From NCBI GenBank assembly GCA_007693595.1, contig REDI01000034.1, forward strand, positions 62,001-126,000: a stretch of DNA of 64,000 nt. The letters run 5' to 3'. Under the pieces are notes generated by a model. It saw only the letters and a list, made by a program, of their open reading frames with translations. It ran no database searches and was not told the origin of the DNA. This DNA comes from Deltaproteobacteria bacterium. Lineage in GTDB: Bacteria > Myxococcota_A > UBA796 > GCA-2862545. This document shows, piece after piece, positions 16,889-25,800 of this stretch (positions within the stretch are counted from its first letter, which is position 1; every line of letters starts with the position of its first letter). Made by a program: the position numbers and the translations under genes.

Positions 16889-17808
16889 GACACATCGCTC
16901 CGGACGATGTGACGCCCGACGATACGCAGGGCCAGCTCGATACCATCCGACAGCTTGTTGCGCGTCTCCATGGCGGAGATGTCGACGCCGAGCTCGACCA
17001 TGGTGCGCGCGACCTGCGGGCTGATCCCGGTGAGGATCGTGCGGGCTCCCAGAAGCCGCACCGCTGCCGTCGCCTTCAGCAGGTAGTCTGCGACCTGGGT
17101 ATCGACGACGGGGACGCCAGCGATGTCGAGGATGAGCACCCGCGCTTGCTGGTCGGTGATGCGGGTGAGGACCGTCTCCATGATCTGCTGGGCCCTGAGG
17201 CTGTCGATGGTGCCGACCAGGGGCAGCAGCAAGACGCCGTCGTGAACCAGGATCACCGGCGTCGACAGCTCGCGGATGGCCGCTTGGTGGCGCGAAAGGG
17301 TATCGAGCTGAGCGAGCATGTAGGCGTCGATCGCCAGGGTGGAGTCGAAGAAGACGACCTTTTGCAGAGAGCGGTAGATCTCGTGCGCCTCGACGGGCTC
17401 GTAGTTCTGCTGGAGGAGGTCGAGCAAGATGAGCAAGTAGCGGCTGTAGGAGCCCATGTACCACTTGAAGGGGAGGCCGACGCGCTCATGGGTGCTGCCG
17501 ACTCGGAGGCGATCGTGCACATAGTCGGTGTCGATCACGCCGTCGAAGAGGCCGAGGAAGTAGCTGCGCTGGAGCCGCTTGAGGCGTCGCATGCGCTCGG
17601 GATCGTCCATGTAGGCGGCGGTCTCAGGGTGTTTGAGGATGAGATCGTAGAAGCGCTCGACGACCTCGTCCATGTGCGCCTCAGCGAAGGGGCGATGGGC
17701 GGCGAGGCGCTCGAGGTCGCTCGGAGTGATCTCGAAGTAGGCCAGCCTTCGCTCGACCTCTTGAGGGTCCATCTTCAGGCGCTTGGGGCTGCGGTCGCTA
17801 TCGAGCAT
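16885..17808 (-). CDS. rsbR: RsbR-like stressosome sensor with N-terminal protoglobin domain
   Basis: A 307-residue sensor. Residues about 15-165 form a globin-coupled-sensor (protoglobin-like) domain; VGSTHERVGLPFKWYMGSYS holds the predicted haem-binding His107. A linker helix (about 165-185) leads to a C-terminal STAS domain (about 185-305). The STAS domain has VPVVDTQVADYLLKATAAV and GISPQVARTMVELGVD, so T237 and T269 match the two phosphoacceptor threonines of RsbR proteins. Such RsbR proteins bind haem and may sense oxygen or redox state. First gene of the module, it is divergent from a histidine kinase gene over 150 bases that should hold both promoters. I see no clear promoter boxes there. 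Confidence 0.88.
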   Translation of the reverse strand: MLDSDRSPKRLKMDPQEVERRLAYFEITPSDLERLAAHRPFAEAHMDEVVERFYDLILKHPETAAYMDDPERMRRLKRLQRSYFLGLFDGVIDTDYVHDRLRVGSTHERVGLPFKWYMGSYSRYLLILLDLLQQNYEPVEAHEIYRSLQKVVFFDSTLAIDAYMLAQLDTLSRHQAAIRELSTPVILVHDGVLLLPLVGTIDSLRAQQIMETVLTRITDQQARVLILDIAGVPVVDTQVADYLLKATAAVRLLGARTILTGISPQVARTMVELGVDISAMETRNKLSDGIELALRIVGRHIVRSDVS

Positions 17809-17958
17809 GATCGGGGTCCTCGGTCAGGCAGATCGGGGGGGGGCTAACCGATACGGCGCCCCCGGGCGCGGCGGCAGGGAACATCGGGTATCGGGCGCGT
17901 AGGGTTCAGGACGCCGACGCGCTATACCCGAGGGGCTCGGTCGAGCAAAGGAGATTCG

Positions 17959-19092
17959 ATGAAGCCCGCGATCGCCATCGATGTGCTCGTCGCCTTCAGC
18001 CGTGAGGCCAGCGAGGGCGACGAGCCCCCCCGGAGGGTCTTGGAGCGTCTGGCTCAGGCCCTCGCCGGGCTGGGTCAGCTCAAGGGAGCGGTCGTCGTCG
18101 AGACCTCGGACCAGGGCGAGCCGGTGCTCGTGGCCTCGGTGGGGTTCTCGCTGGAGGCGGATCCCGAGATCGAGAGCCTCGATGAAGAGCTGGAGCGATG
18201 GGTCTTGCGCGCCGCCGGCCCGGGACAGACCACGACCCTGCCTCTGGTCAGCGCGGGCGGGCTCTTTGGAGCGGTCGTTCTCTTGTGGTCAGGCAGCCAG
18301 CCGGACAGGCTGGAGCTGCGACTGGCGGAAGGCCTGGTCGATCTCGCGGCGGTGGCGGTGGACCGTGCCCACCGGACCCGCGCGCTGCGTGAGACGCTCT
18401 CCGAGTTGCGCGCGAGCAAGGAGTCGCTCGCTCGCCGTGAGAAGCTCGAGGCGCTGGGCGAGATGGCGGCGGTGGTCGCCCACGAAGTGAAGAATCCGCT
18501 CGCGAGCATCTCCGGCGCACTGCAGGTCCTGGGCCAGCGCATGCCCTCGGACAGCACCGAGGGCAAGGTCGTCGACATGGCGCTGCAGCGCTTGCGTGAC
18601 CTCGCGTCCATGGTCGATGAGCTGTTGACCTTCGCCCGCCCTCGGTCGCCGACCTTGACTCGGGTCGCGGTCCGTTCCTTTCTCGACGGGGTGTGTGGGC
18701 TCCTTCAAGCGAACCCCCAGTGGAGCGAGCTCGAGCTTCAGGTCTCGATCGAGCCCGCCGATGCCCAGCTCCTCGTCGACGCGGGACAGCTTCAGGGCGT
18801 GCTGCTCAACCTGCTGCTCAACGGAGCGCAGGCCATGGAGGGTCGGGGGACGCTCGCCCTCTCGGTCTGTGTGACCTCGGAGGATGCCCGGATCGAGGTC
18901 CTAGACCAGGGCCCAGGAGTGCCCGCGCACGTTCGAGATCGGATCTTCGACCCCTTCGTGACCACCAAGATCCGAGGCAGCGGTCTGGGGCTCGCGGTCG
19001 CCAGGCAAGTGGTCGAGGCGCACCAGGGGCACATCGAGCTCGAGCATCCCGAAGCGGGAGGCGCGCGCTTCGTGATCACGCTCCCGGCATGA
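17959..19092 (+). CDS. GAF-domain sensor histidine kinase
   Basis: A 377-residue soluble histidine kinase. Residues about 1-140 look like a GAF domain (RRVLERLAQALAGL, FGAVVLLWSGSQPDRLEL). A coiled segment follows, then HisKA with H175 (AAVVAHEVKNPLASISGA). The HATPase domain has LLNLLLNGAQAMEG, VLDQGPGVPAHVRDRIFDPF and GSGLGLAVARQVVEAHQGHI. No transmembrane segment is visible and no cognate response regulator is adjacent. AGGAG lies seven bases before ATG 17959. It is divergent from the stressosome module and could be its output or an independent system. Its last 17 bases overlap the convergent hydrolase gene. Confidence 0.9.
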   Translation: MKPAIAIDVLVAFSREASEGDEPPRRVLERLAQALAGLGQLKGAVVVETSDQGEPVLVASVGFSLEADPEIESLDEELERWVLRAAGPGQTTTLPLVSAGGLFGAVVLLWSGSQPDRLELRLAEGLVDLAAVAVDRAHRTRALRETLSELRASKESLARREKLEALGEMAAVVAHEVKNPLASISGALQVLGQRMPSDSTEGKVVDMALQRLRDLASMVDELLTFARPRSPTLTRVAVRSFLDGVCGLLQANPQWSELELQVSIEPADAQLLVDAGQLQGVLLNLLLNGAQAMEGRGTLALSVCVTSEDARIEVLDQGPGVPAHVRDRIFDPFVTTKIRGSGLGLAVARQVVEAHQGHIELEHPEAGGARFVITLPA

Positions 19093-20107
19093 CGAGCGTG
19101 TCGCTCACGAAGGACTGTATTTCGTGCAAAATAGCTTCTTTATCGGTTCGGACAAAGGCCGAGAGCAGAATGTGGTGGCCGTCCGCTATCGGAGCGAAGC
19201 GCGAGAGGGGGTGAGGCTGAAAGCAGCCGAAGGCCCAGTGCATAGCGGGTACGTCGGCGGACTGATCGTCGGGGGTGTAGAGCAGCAGGGCGGGACAGCG
19301 GACGCGCTGGAGCACGGAGGCCTGCGCGATCCAGCCTCGCAAGCGCTCCAGGTGTGAGAGCGCGCGGTAGCGTTGCTCGACGAGCCAGTGGTCCTCATAG
19401 CCATCGACGCGTCGGTCTTCGGGATCGGGGCCGAAGCGGGCGTCGCGTGCCGGGCCGAGCGCCGCCTCGACCGCGTCGAGGCCGAAGGGGAGCTGCAGCA
19501 CCGCCGCCGAGGGATCCGCGAAGCCGAAGAAGGGAGAGGCGAGGAGGATGGCGTGTACCTTGTCGGGATAGGTGGCGGCGAGCCAGCACGACAGCAGTCC
19601 GCCGGTGCTGCTGCCTACCAGGATCACCCGCTCCCCGATTGCACAGCCGACCGCCAGCGCCTCGGCTGCGGTGGCCAGGTAAGCCTCGGCCGGGGCGGAG
19701 GCGTGGGCTTCGGGATCGCGTCCATGGCCAGGGAGCAGCGGATAGTAGGAGTTGGCTCCGATCGACTCCGCGAGGGACTCGACCACATGCTCCCCGCTAG
19801 CTCGTGTCGCGCCGAAGCCGTGCAGGAAGATCAGCGCGATCGGGGAAGGCCCTTCGGCGCGACGGACCAGGCGCTCGGCAGCGGTCGGCCAGGCGCCCTC
19901 TCGGAGGCTGTTCCTGCGGCGGTCGGCCACGAAGGCATCGGCGTCGTGCACCGTGGGTAGGGAGGGGGCGGGGGGCTGCCACCCCGTGGCGAGATCGGCG
20001 AGCCACGAAGACCAGGAGGCGTCGTCGCCGTCGTCGAGCCAGCGGGCCCAGGAGCTCCAGTCGAGCCACGCGCTCCAGTCTTCGGGCGGAGGGGTTGAGT
20101 CGGTCAT
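19076..20107 (-). CDS. Alpha/beta hydrolase with tryptophan-rich N-terminus
   Basis: A 343-residue alpha/beta-fold hydrolase. It has the oxyanion region IFLHGFGATRASGEH, nucleophile elbow VGSSTGGLLS, the acid in LLYTPDDQSADVP, and the catalytic His in IADGHHILLSA. The family includes carboxylesterases and monoacylglycerol lipases. The first 45 residues are unusual: eight tryptophans, five of them at every third residue (W11, W14, W17, W20, W23). This segment may bind membranes or polymers (inference). There is no signal peptide. The 3' end overlaps the convergent histidine kinase gene by 17 bases. Confidence 0.85.
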   Translation of the reverse strand: MTDSTPPPEDWSAWLDWSSWARWLDDGDDASWSSWLADLATGWQPPAPSLPTVHDADAFVADRRRNSLREGAWPTAAERLVRRAEGPSPIALIFLHGFGATRASGEHVVESLAESIGANSYYPLLPGHGRDPEAHASAPAEAYLATAAEALAVGCAIGERVILVGSSTGGLLSCWLAATYPDKVHAILLASPFFGFADPSAAVLQLPFGLDAVEAALGPARDARFGPDPEDRRVDGYEDHWLVEQRYRALSHLERLRGWIAQASVLQRVRCPALLLYTPDDQSADVPAMHWAFGCFQPHPLSRFAPIADGHHILLSAFVRTDKEAILHEIQSFVSDTLVMPGA

Positions 20108-20249
20108 GCTGTGAAATCTAGCCTCCCTTACGGCATCGCCAATCCCCTATGCCACATCGAGGGTCAACCCCGTGGTGTGCCGAGCGCTTCGGCGTTAGCT
20201 CGCAGCCTTGACGTCGGAGCGGTGGTCCCGCTCGTTCCCCGGAGTTCGA

Positions 20250-21968
20250 ATGTCCCCTCCTATCCGAGTGCTTTTCGGCACCGAGACCGGAAACGCCGAA
20301 GGTTGCGCCGAAGAGCTGGTCGAGGACCTGAGCAAGCTGGGTCTGTCGGTCGAGCTGACCGACATGGATGATTACGAGCACGAGTCCGTCAGCGACGAAG
20401 ACGTGGTCCTCATCGTCACCAGCACGTTCGGCAACGGTGATCCGCCCTACAATGCCTTCACCTTCATGGAGCTGCTCAAGGGGCCCGACGCCCCCTCCAT
20501 CGAGGGCGTGCGGTTCTCGGTCTGTGGGCTGGGCGACAAGAGCTATCCGAACTTCGCACAGTGCGGCAGAGATTTTGACGAGCGTCTCGGAGCGCTCGGC
20601 GGCGAGCGTATCGTGCCTCGCATGGACTGCGATGTGGACTTCGAGGTCCCCTTTGACCAGTGGAAGCAGCAGGTGCTCGCCTGGGCGCGCGAGAATCTCG
20701 ACATCAGTCAGGCCGCACCGCCCCCCGCGGCCAAGCCTTCGGCCAAGTCGGGTGGACTATGGGGGAAGGTCTCGGGCTGGTTTGGAGGCAAGAAGGCCGC
20801 GCCCGTTCAAGCCTCTTCCGCAGCGCCCGCGGGCGTGGCGGTAGACGCTGCCACGGGCCCGCCGAGCCGTGATCGCCCCTTCCTCGCGCGGGTGAGCCAG
20901 AGCAGGCTGTTGAGCCGAGAAGGCTCCGCCAAAGAGACCCGCCATTACGAGATCGACCTCACGGGCTCGGGGATCGCGTTCCAGGGCGGGGACTCCTTTG
21001 GGGTGCTGCCGCAGAACCCGCCTGCCGAGGTCGAGGGCATCCTCGCACAGCTCGGGCTCGATCCCGAGGCCTCGGTCCAGGTGAAGGGGCGCACCTTGGC
21101 TCTCCGCGGCGCCCTGGCGCGCCGGCTGTGCCTTCAGTCGGTCTCGGTGGACCTCCTGCGCGAGCTCGCGAAGAGGGAGGGGCCGGGTCAGGAGGCTCTC
21201 CAAGACGGAGGCCCGGCGATCAAGGCTTACCTCGCCGAGCGTTACCTGCTCGATGTGCTCCGCGATCATCCCAGCGCCTCGCTCTCGGCCCAAGCGTTGG
21301 TCGACAAGCTCAAGCCGCTCCCCCCGCGCCTGTACTCCGTGGCATCGAGTCCCCTGGTCGACCGGGACAAGGTGGCGTTTCTCGTCGAGACCTTGCGCTA
21401 TGAGCGCGCGGGTCGGCCCTGCGAGGGCGTCGCGAGCGTATGGATGGCCGATCGGTTGGACGAGGGCGGTGAGATCCCGCTCTACCTCGCGGCGAACCCT
21501 GACTTCCACCTCCCGAGCGACGAGGTCGATATCCTCATGTTCGGACCGGGCACCGGGCTGGCTCCCTTCCGCGCTTTCCTTCAGGAGCGCGATGCGCGCG
21601 ATGCCTCAGGGCGGAGCTGGCTCTTCTTCGGGCACCAGCACGAGTCGACCGACTTTCTGTATCGCGAGGAGCTCCTGGCCTGGCTCGAGCGGGGCCGGCT
21701 CGCGCGGCTCGACCTCGCCTGGTCCCGCGACCAGGACCACAAGGTCTACGTCCAGCACAAGTTGCTCGAGGCGGGGGCTGAGGCTTGGCGCTGGATCGAA
21801 GGGGGGGCTCACCTCTACGTCTGTGGCGACGCCAAAGGTATGGCGCCCGGAGTTCACGAGGCTCTCCTTCAGGTCGCGCGGGAGCACGGCGGGCTCGACG
21901 CGGCGGCGGCGCAGGCCTGGCTGCGTGGCCTCGAGGAGCAGGGGCGCTACCACCGCGACGTCTACTGA
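20250..21968 (+). CDS. CysJ-like diflavin reductase (flavodoxin + FAD/NADPH domains)
   Basis: A 572-residue diflavin reductase. Residues 1-150 are a flavodoxin domain (VLFGTETGNAEGCAEELVED, STFGNGDPPYNAF, GLGDKSYPNFAQCG). A Pro/Ala/Lys linker (about 155-205) follows. The FAD/NADPH reductase module has LPPRLYSVASSPL, MFGPGTGLAPFRAFLQERD, FFGHQHESTDFLYREEL, LYVCGDAKGMAPGV and a terminal RYHRDVY. In CysJ this chain passes electrons from NADPH to the sulfite reductase haemoprotein CysI. No cysI is in the window, so another acceptor, for example a P450, is possible. ATG 20250 has GGAG upstream. Length and domain order match CysJ. Confidence 0.88.
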   Translation: MSPPIRVLFGTETGNAEGCAEELVEDLSKLGLSVELTDMDDYEHESVSDEDVVLIVTSTFGNGDPPYNAFTFMELLKGPDAPSIEGVRFSVCGLGDKSYPNFAQCGRDFDERLGALGGERIVPRMDCDVDFEVPFDQWKQQVLAWARENLDISQAAPPPAAKPSAKSGGLWGKVSGWFGGKKAAPVQASSAAPAGVAVDAATGPPSRDRPFLARVSQSRLLSREGSAKETRHYEIDLTGSGIAFQGGDSFGVLPQNPPAEVEGILAQLGLDPEASVQVKGRTLALRGALARRLCLQSVSVDLLRELAKREGPGQEALQDGGPAIKAYLAERYLLDVLRDHPSASLSAQALVDKLKPLPPRLYSVASSPLVDRDKVAFLVETLRYERAGRPCEGVASVWMADRLDEGGEIPLYLAANPDFHLPSDEVDILMFGPGTGLAPFRAFLQERDARDASGRSWLFFGHQHESTDFLYREELLAWLERGRLARLDLAWSRDQDHKVYVQHKLLEAGAEAWRWIEGGAHLYVCGDAKGMAPGVHEALLQVAREHGGLDAAAAQAWLRGLEEQGRYHRDVY

Positions 21969-22028
21969 GGTTTCACCTCGGACTGGGCGACGTCTCGGCG
22001 CCCAAGGTCCGGTTCGCGCGCCGACCCC

Positions 22029-22691
22029 TCACCGTCGCGTCGCGAGGAGGAGCCCGTCTCCGATTGGTACGAGCGAGGATCGGACGCGGGGATCCGCGGC
22101 GACGTGCTGCGCGACCGCCCGGATCGCCCGCGTGTCGGGATCCGTGGCGGAGGGGTCGGCGACCTTGCCGCTCCACAGGGCGTTGTCGAGGGCGATCACG
22201 CCCCCTGGTCGCACGAGCTTCAGGCACCGCTCGTAGTAAGCGGTGTAGTTCTCTTTGTCGGCGTCGATGAAGGCTAGGTCATAGGTGCCTTCCTCGCCCT
22301 GCGCCAGCCTCTGGTCCAGCGTGTCGAGGGCGGGGCCGAGCTGGAGCTCGATCTTGTGCTCGACCCCCGCGCGGAGCCAGTGTGCTCGCGCGATGTCCGT
22401 CCATTCCCTGCTCACATCACAGCATAGAAGCCGCCCCTCGGGCGGCATGGCGAGCGCGGTCACCAGCGCGCTGTAGCCGGTGAAGGTGCCGATCTCGAGA
22501 GCGCGTGCGACCCCGAGCGTGTGCACCAACCAGGCCATGAAAGCACCTTGTTCCGGAGAGATCTGCATGTTGGACTGCGGCATGGCCGCCGTCTGTTTCC
22601 GAACGCGCGCGAGGGACTCGGGCTCCTCGACGGTGGTCTGCAAGATCCATTGGTGCACAGGGTCGGGCAGGGCCCAGGATCGCGTCGACAT
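22029..22691 (-). CDS. SAM-dependent O-methyltransferase (CCoAOMT-like)
   Basis: A 220-residue class I methyltransferase of the caffeoyl-CoA/catechol O-methyltransferase family. It has MQISPEQGAFMAWLVHTLG, the SAM loop ALEIGTFTGYSALVTALAM, LLCCDVSREWTDIARAHWL, the metal/substrate motif YDLAFIDADKENYTAYYER, and GGVIALDNALWSGKVADP. The size is typical. The ATG at 22691 has no strong ribosome site. A possible TATAAT box lies about 90 bases upstream. Substrate unknown; no biosynthetic partner genes are adjacent. Confidence 0.9.
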   Translation of the reverse strand: MSTRSWALPDPVHQWILQTTVEEPESLARVRKQTAAMPQSNMQISPEQGAFMAWLVHTLGVARALEIGTFTGYSALVTALAMPPEGRLLCCDVSREWTDIARAHWLRAGVEHKIELQLGPALDTLDQRLAQGEEGTYDLAFIDADKENYTAYYERCLKLVRPGGVIALDNALWSGKVADPSATDPDTRAIRAVAQHVAADPRVRSSLVPIGDGLLLATRR

Positions 22692-22780
22692 CTTCGGCTC
22701 CTTGGTTGGGACCGTCGGCCTGGACGAATCGCGAGGTCGTAGGACATCCGGTGTTCAGGCGTGACAGGGGGTGAAGGTTG

Positions 22781-22786
22781 ATTATA
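22781..22786 (-). promoter_or_regulatory. Consensus -10 hexamer upstream of the O-methyltransferase gene
   Basis: On the minus strand this reads TATAAT, a perfect -10 hexamer in a GC-rich background, in the 188-base divergent gap before the O-methyltransferase gene. No convincing -35 element lies 15-19 bases upstream of it, so this is a candidate only. Confidence 0.3.
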
Positions 22787-22879
22787 CGATGTTGGTCACC
22801 GATGCATCGCGGGTCCACCTTTCGGTGTGGCAACGCGTCCTGTAGACTCACGCTGCCTCTCAGCTCAGGATCAGATCCC

Positions 22880-25800
22880 ATGAACATGCGCGCTCCCTTC
22901 TCGCTATCGCTCGGGTCCGCCCTCATGCTCGCCGCCCTGGCCGGGTGCAACGCTCCTCCGGTCGCTCCGGTGGTCCAGATCAACCCCGAAGGTCCGACCA
23001 CGCTCGACCAGCTCGAGCTCGAGTTCCTTACGCGCTCCGAAGATCCCGACGGTGGCGACGTCGTCAGCTACGAGATCCGCTGGCTCCGCGACGGCGTGGA
23101 GCTCGACGAGCTCGACGACGAGCTCATGGTGCGCGCGCGCCTTACCGCCAAGGATCAAGAGTGGCGCGTCGTGGTCACCCCCTTCGATTCGCGCGGCCGC
23201 GAAGGCCAGGCGGGCGAAGCCTCGACGGTCATTCAGAACACGCCCCCCTCAGGGGCCGAAGTCACCATCTCGCCCCCCATCCCCGTGCCCAACGAAGCGC
23301 TGACCGCGGTCCCCATCGCGCAGGATGTCGACGGCGATTCGATCACCTGGACCTACCGCTGGTTCAAGGACGACGAGCTCACCGAGCACATCGGGGTCAT
23401 GCTCCCCGAAGGCCTGACCTCCAAGGGTGATGTCTGGAGCGTCGAGGCCACCCCGAATGATGGCGACGACGATGGCGAACCCGCCACCGCCTCGGTCAGC
23501 ATCGACAACTCTGCGCCCGAGGTCGTCTCGATCACCATCGAGCCCGTCGAGGCGTTCACCACCACCGATCTCACGGCGGTCCCCGAAGGCTTCGATGAAG
23601 ACGGCGACACGATCACCTGGAGCTATCGGTGGTTCCGTAACGACACCGAGATCGGGGGGGCGGTCACCGATGAGCTCGCCTCCACGAACTTCGTCAAGGG
23701 CGACGACATCGTCGTCGAGGTCACGCCCAACGATGGCTTCGTCGACGGGGCGCCCGAGCGGAGCCTCCCGCTGCGCATCCTGAACACGCCGCCGACCTTC
23801 ACGGCGGCGGCGATCGAGCCGGATGTGGCCTTCACCAACACCGTGCTCGAGTGCGTCGGCGTCGGCTTCGAAGACATCGACGATGATCCCCCGGGCTACC
23901 GCTACCGATGGTTTGTCAACGGGATCGAAGCCTCTTCCGAGCGCTTCTTGCCCACCCCCCTCTTCCAGAAAGATGATGAGGTCTTTTGCGAAGCGACCGC
24001 CTTCGATGGACAGGACACGGGTAATACCGAACAGTCGGACTCGATCTTTATCCGCAACTCCCCTCCCTCCATCGAAGAGGTGGTGATCAACGTCGAAGAG
24101 CCCACGTCTCTCGACACCTTGGGCGTCTCGATCATCGGCCTGGTCGATCCCGATGGCGACGACGTCGTCTTGGAGTACCGCTGGTACACCCTCGATGACT
24201 CCGACGAGCAGGTCGTCCTGGGGACCGATCCCGAGCTCACCTCCGACGAGTTCGAGAAGAACACCGTCATCTGGGTCGAGGTCACGCCCGACGACCTCTT
24301 CAACCGTGGCGAGCCCGTGGTGAGTGAGCCGGTCACCATCCGCAACTCCGAGCCCGAGATCACCGAGTTCACCATCGAGCCTGAGCTCCCCTTCGCCTTC
24401 GACGACATCGTCGCCACCGTCGAGACCTTCGACGCCGACGGCGACGAGGTGATCGTCACCTATACGTGGACGGTCAACGACGACGTCATCGGATCGGCCG
24501 AAGGTCGCACCCTTGATAGCATGCACTTCGTCAAGGGCGATGTGGTGCGCCTCTCGGTCCTACCCTCCGACGACGAGAGCGATGGCGAGGAGCTCTTCTC
24601 GCCCTTCCTCATCGTCCAGAACAGCCTGCCCGAGATCAGCGACGTCGCCCTGAACGAGAGTGAGCTCTTCGCCGAGACCTCGGTCACCTGCATTCCCCTC
24701 GGTTGGTCCGACGCCGACGGCGACTCACCCGGCTACCGCTACCGTTGGCTCGCCGACGGCGAGGTGGTGGCGACCACCGCCACCCTCCAGGGCAGCTTCG
24801 CCCCGCGCGACATCGACATCCGCTGCGAGGTCACCCCTTACGATGGCGAAGACTTTGGCGATGCCTTGCTGTCCGACCCGATCCAGCGCGCCAACACGGC
24901 GCCCGTGATCGGCGGCGTGTCGCTCTCGAGCCTGAGCCCCCGCGAGGGCGAGACCCTCTCCCTAACCTTTGAAGGGGTCTTCGATGCGGACGGCGATGAG
25001 GTCGAGCTGAACATCGCCTGGTTCGTCGACGGGAGCGTGGTCTCTGGACAGACCTCCGACCTGCTCAGCAGCGAGTTCTTTCAGAAGGGCGACGAGGTCT
25101 ACGCCATCGTCACGCCGGTCGACTCCTTCGGGCTCGAAGGCGACTCGGCACAGTCGGTCTCCGGCTTCGTCGCGAACACGCCCCCGGTTATGGAGTCCGT
25201 CGTCCTCGACAACCTGAGCCCCTCCGCCACCGAGACGATCACGGCCACGGCGGTCGCGTCGGACATCGACCAGCGCGATGTGGATGCGGGCCTTCGGTTC
25301 ACCTATACCTGGCTCGTCGACGGCGATGTCGCGCGGGTCGATTCGGACACGACCTCCACCACGTCCTCCTTCGTCGGCATGACCGACTTCAGGAAGAATC
25401 AGAATATTCGCGTGCGAGTCCAGGTGAGCGACGGCGATGCCCAGAGCGGAACGCTCGTCTCAAGCTCGGCGAACTCGGTGAACACCCCGCCTCGGATCGA
25501 TGCGGCCTCGATCAGCCCCTCTGCCGACGTCCTCGCCGATACCACGCTCCGCTGCAACACCAGCGGGTGGAGCGATCCGGACCAGGTGGTCGCCGAGGGC
25601 ATCGATCTGGAGCGCTATCGCTACCGCTGGCGCATCAATGGGTCGAGCGCAGGCACGAGCCAGACCCTCACCTCCGGTATTCGGCGCGACGACGTGGTCA
25701 CCTGCACCGCCACCCCCTTCGACGACGAGGTCGATGGCGAGCCGCGGACGAGCACCGAGGTCACCGTTGGCAACAGCGTACCCACCCTGGGGAGCGTGAG

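Noticed and set aside
20208-20213. TTGACG hexamer before the CysJ-like gene
   Set aside because: No acceptable -10 element lies 15-19 bases downstream, so it was not listed as a promoter.
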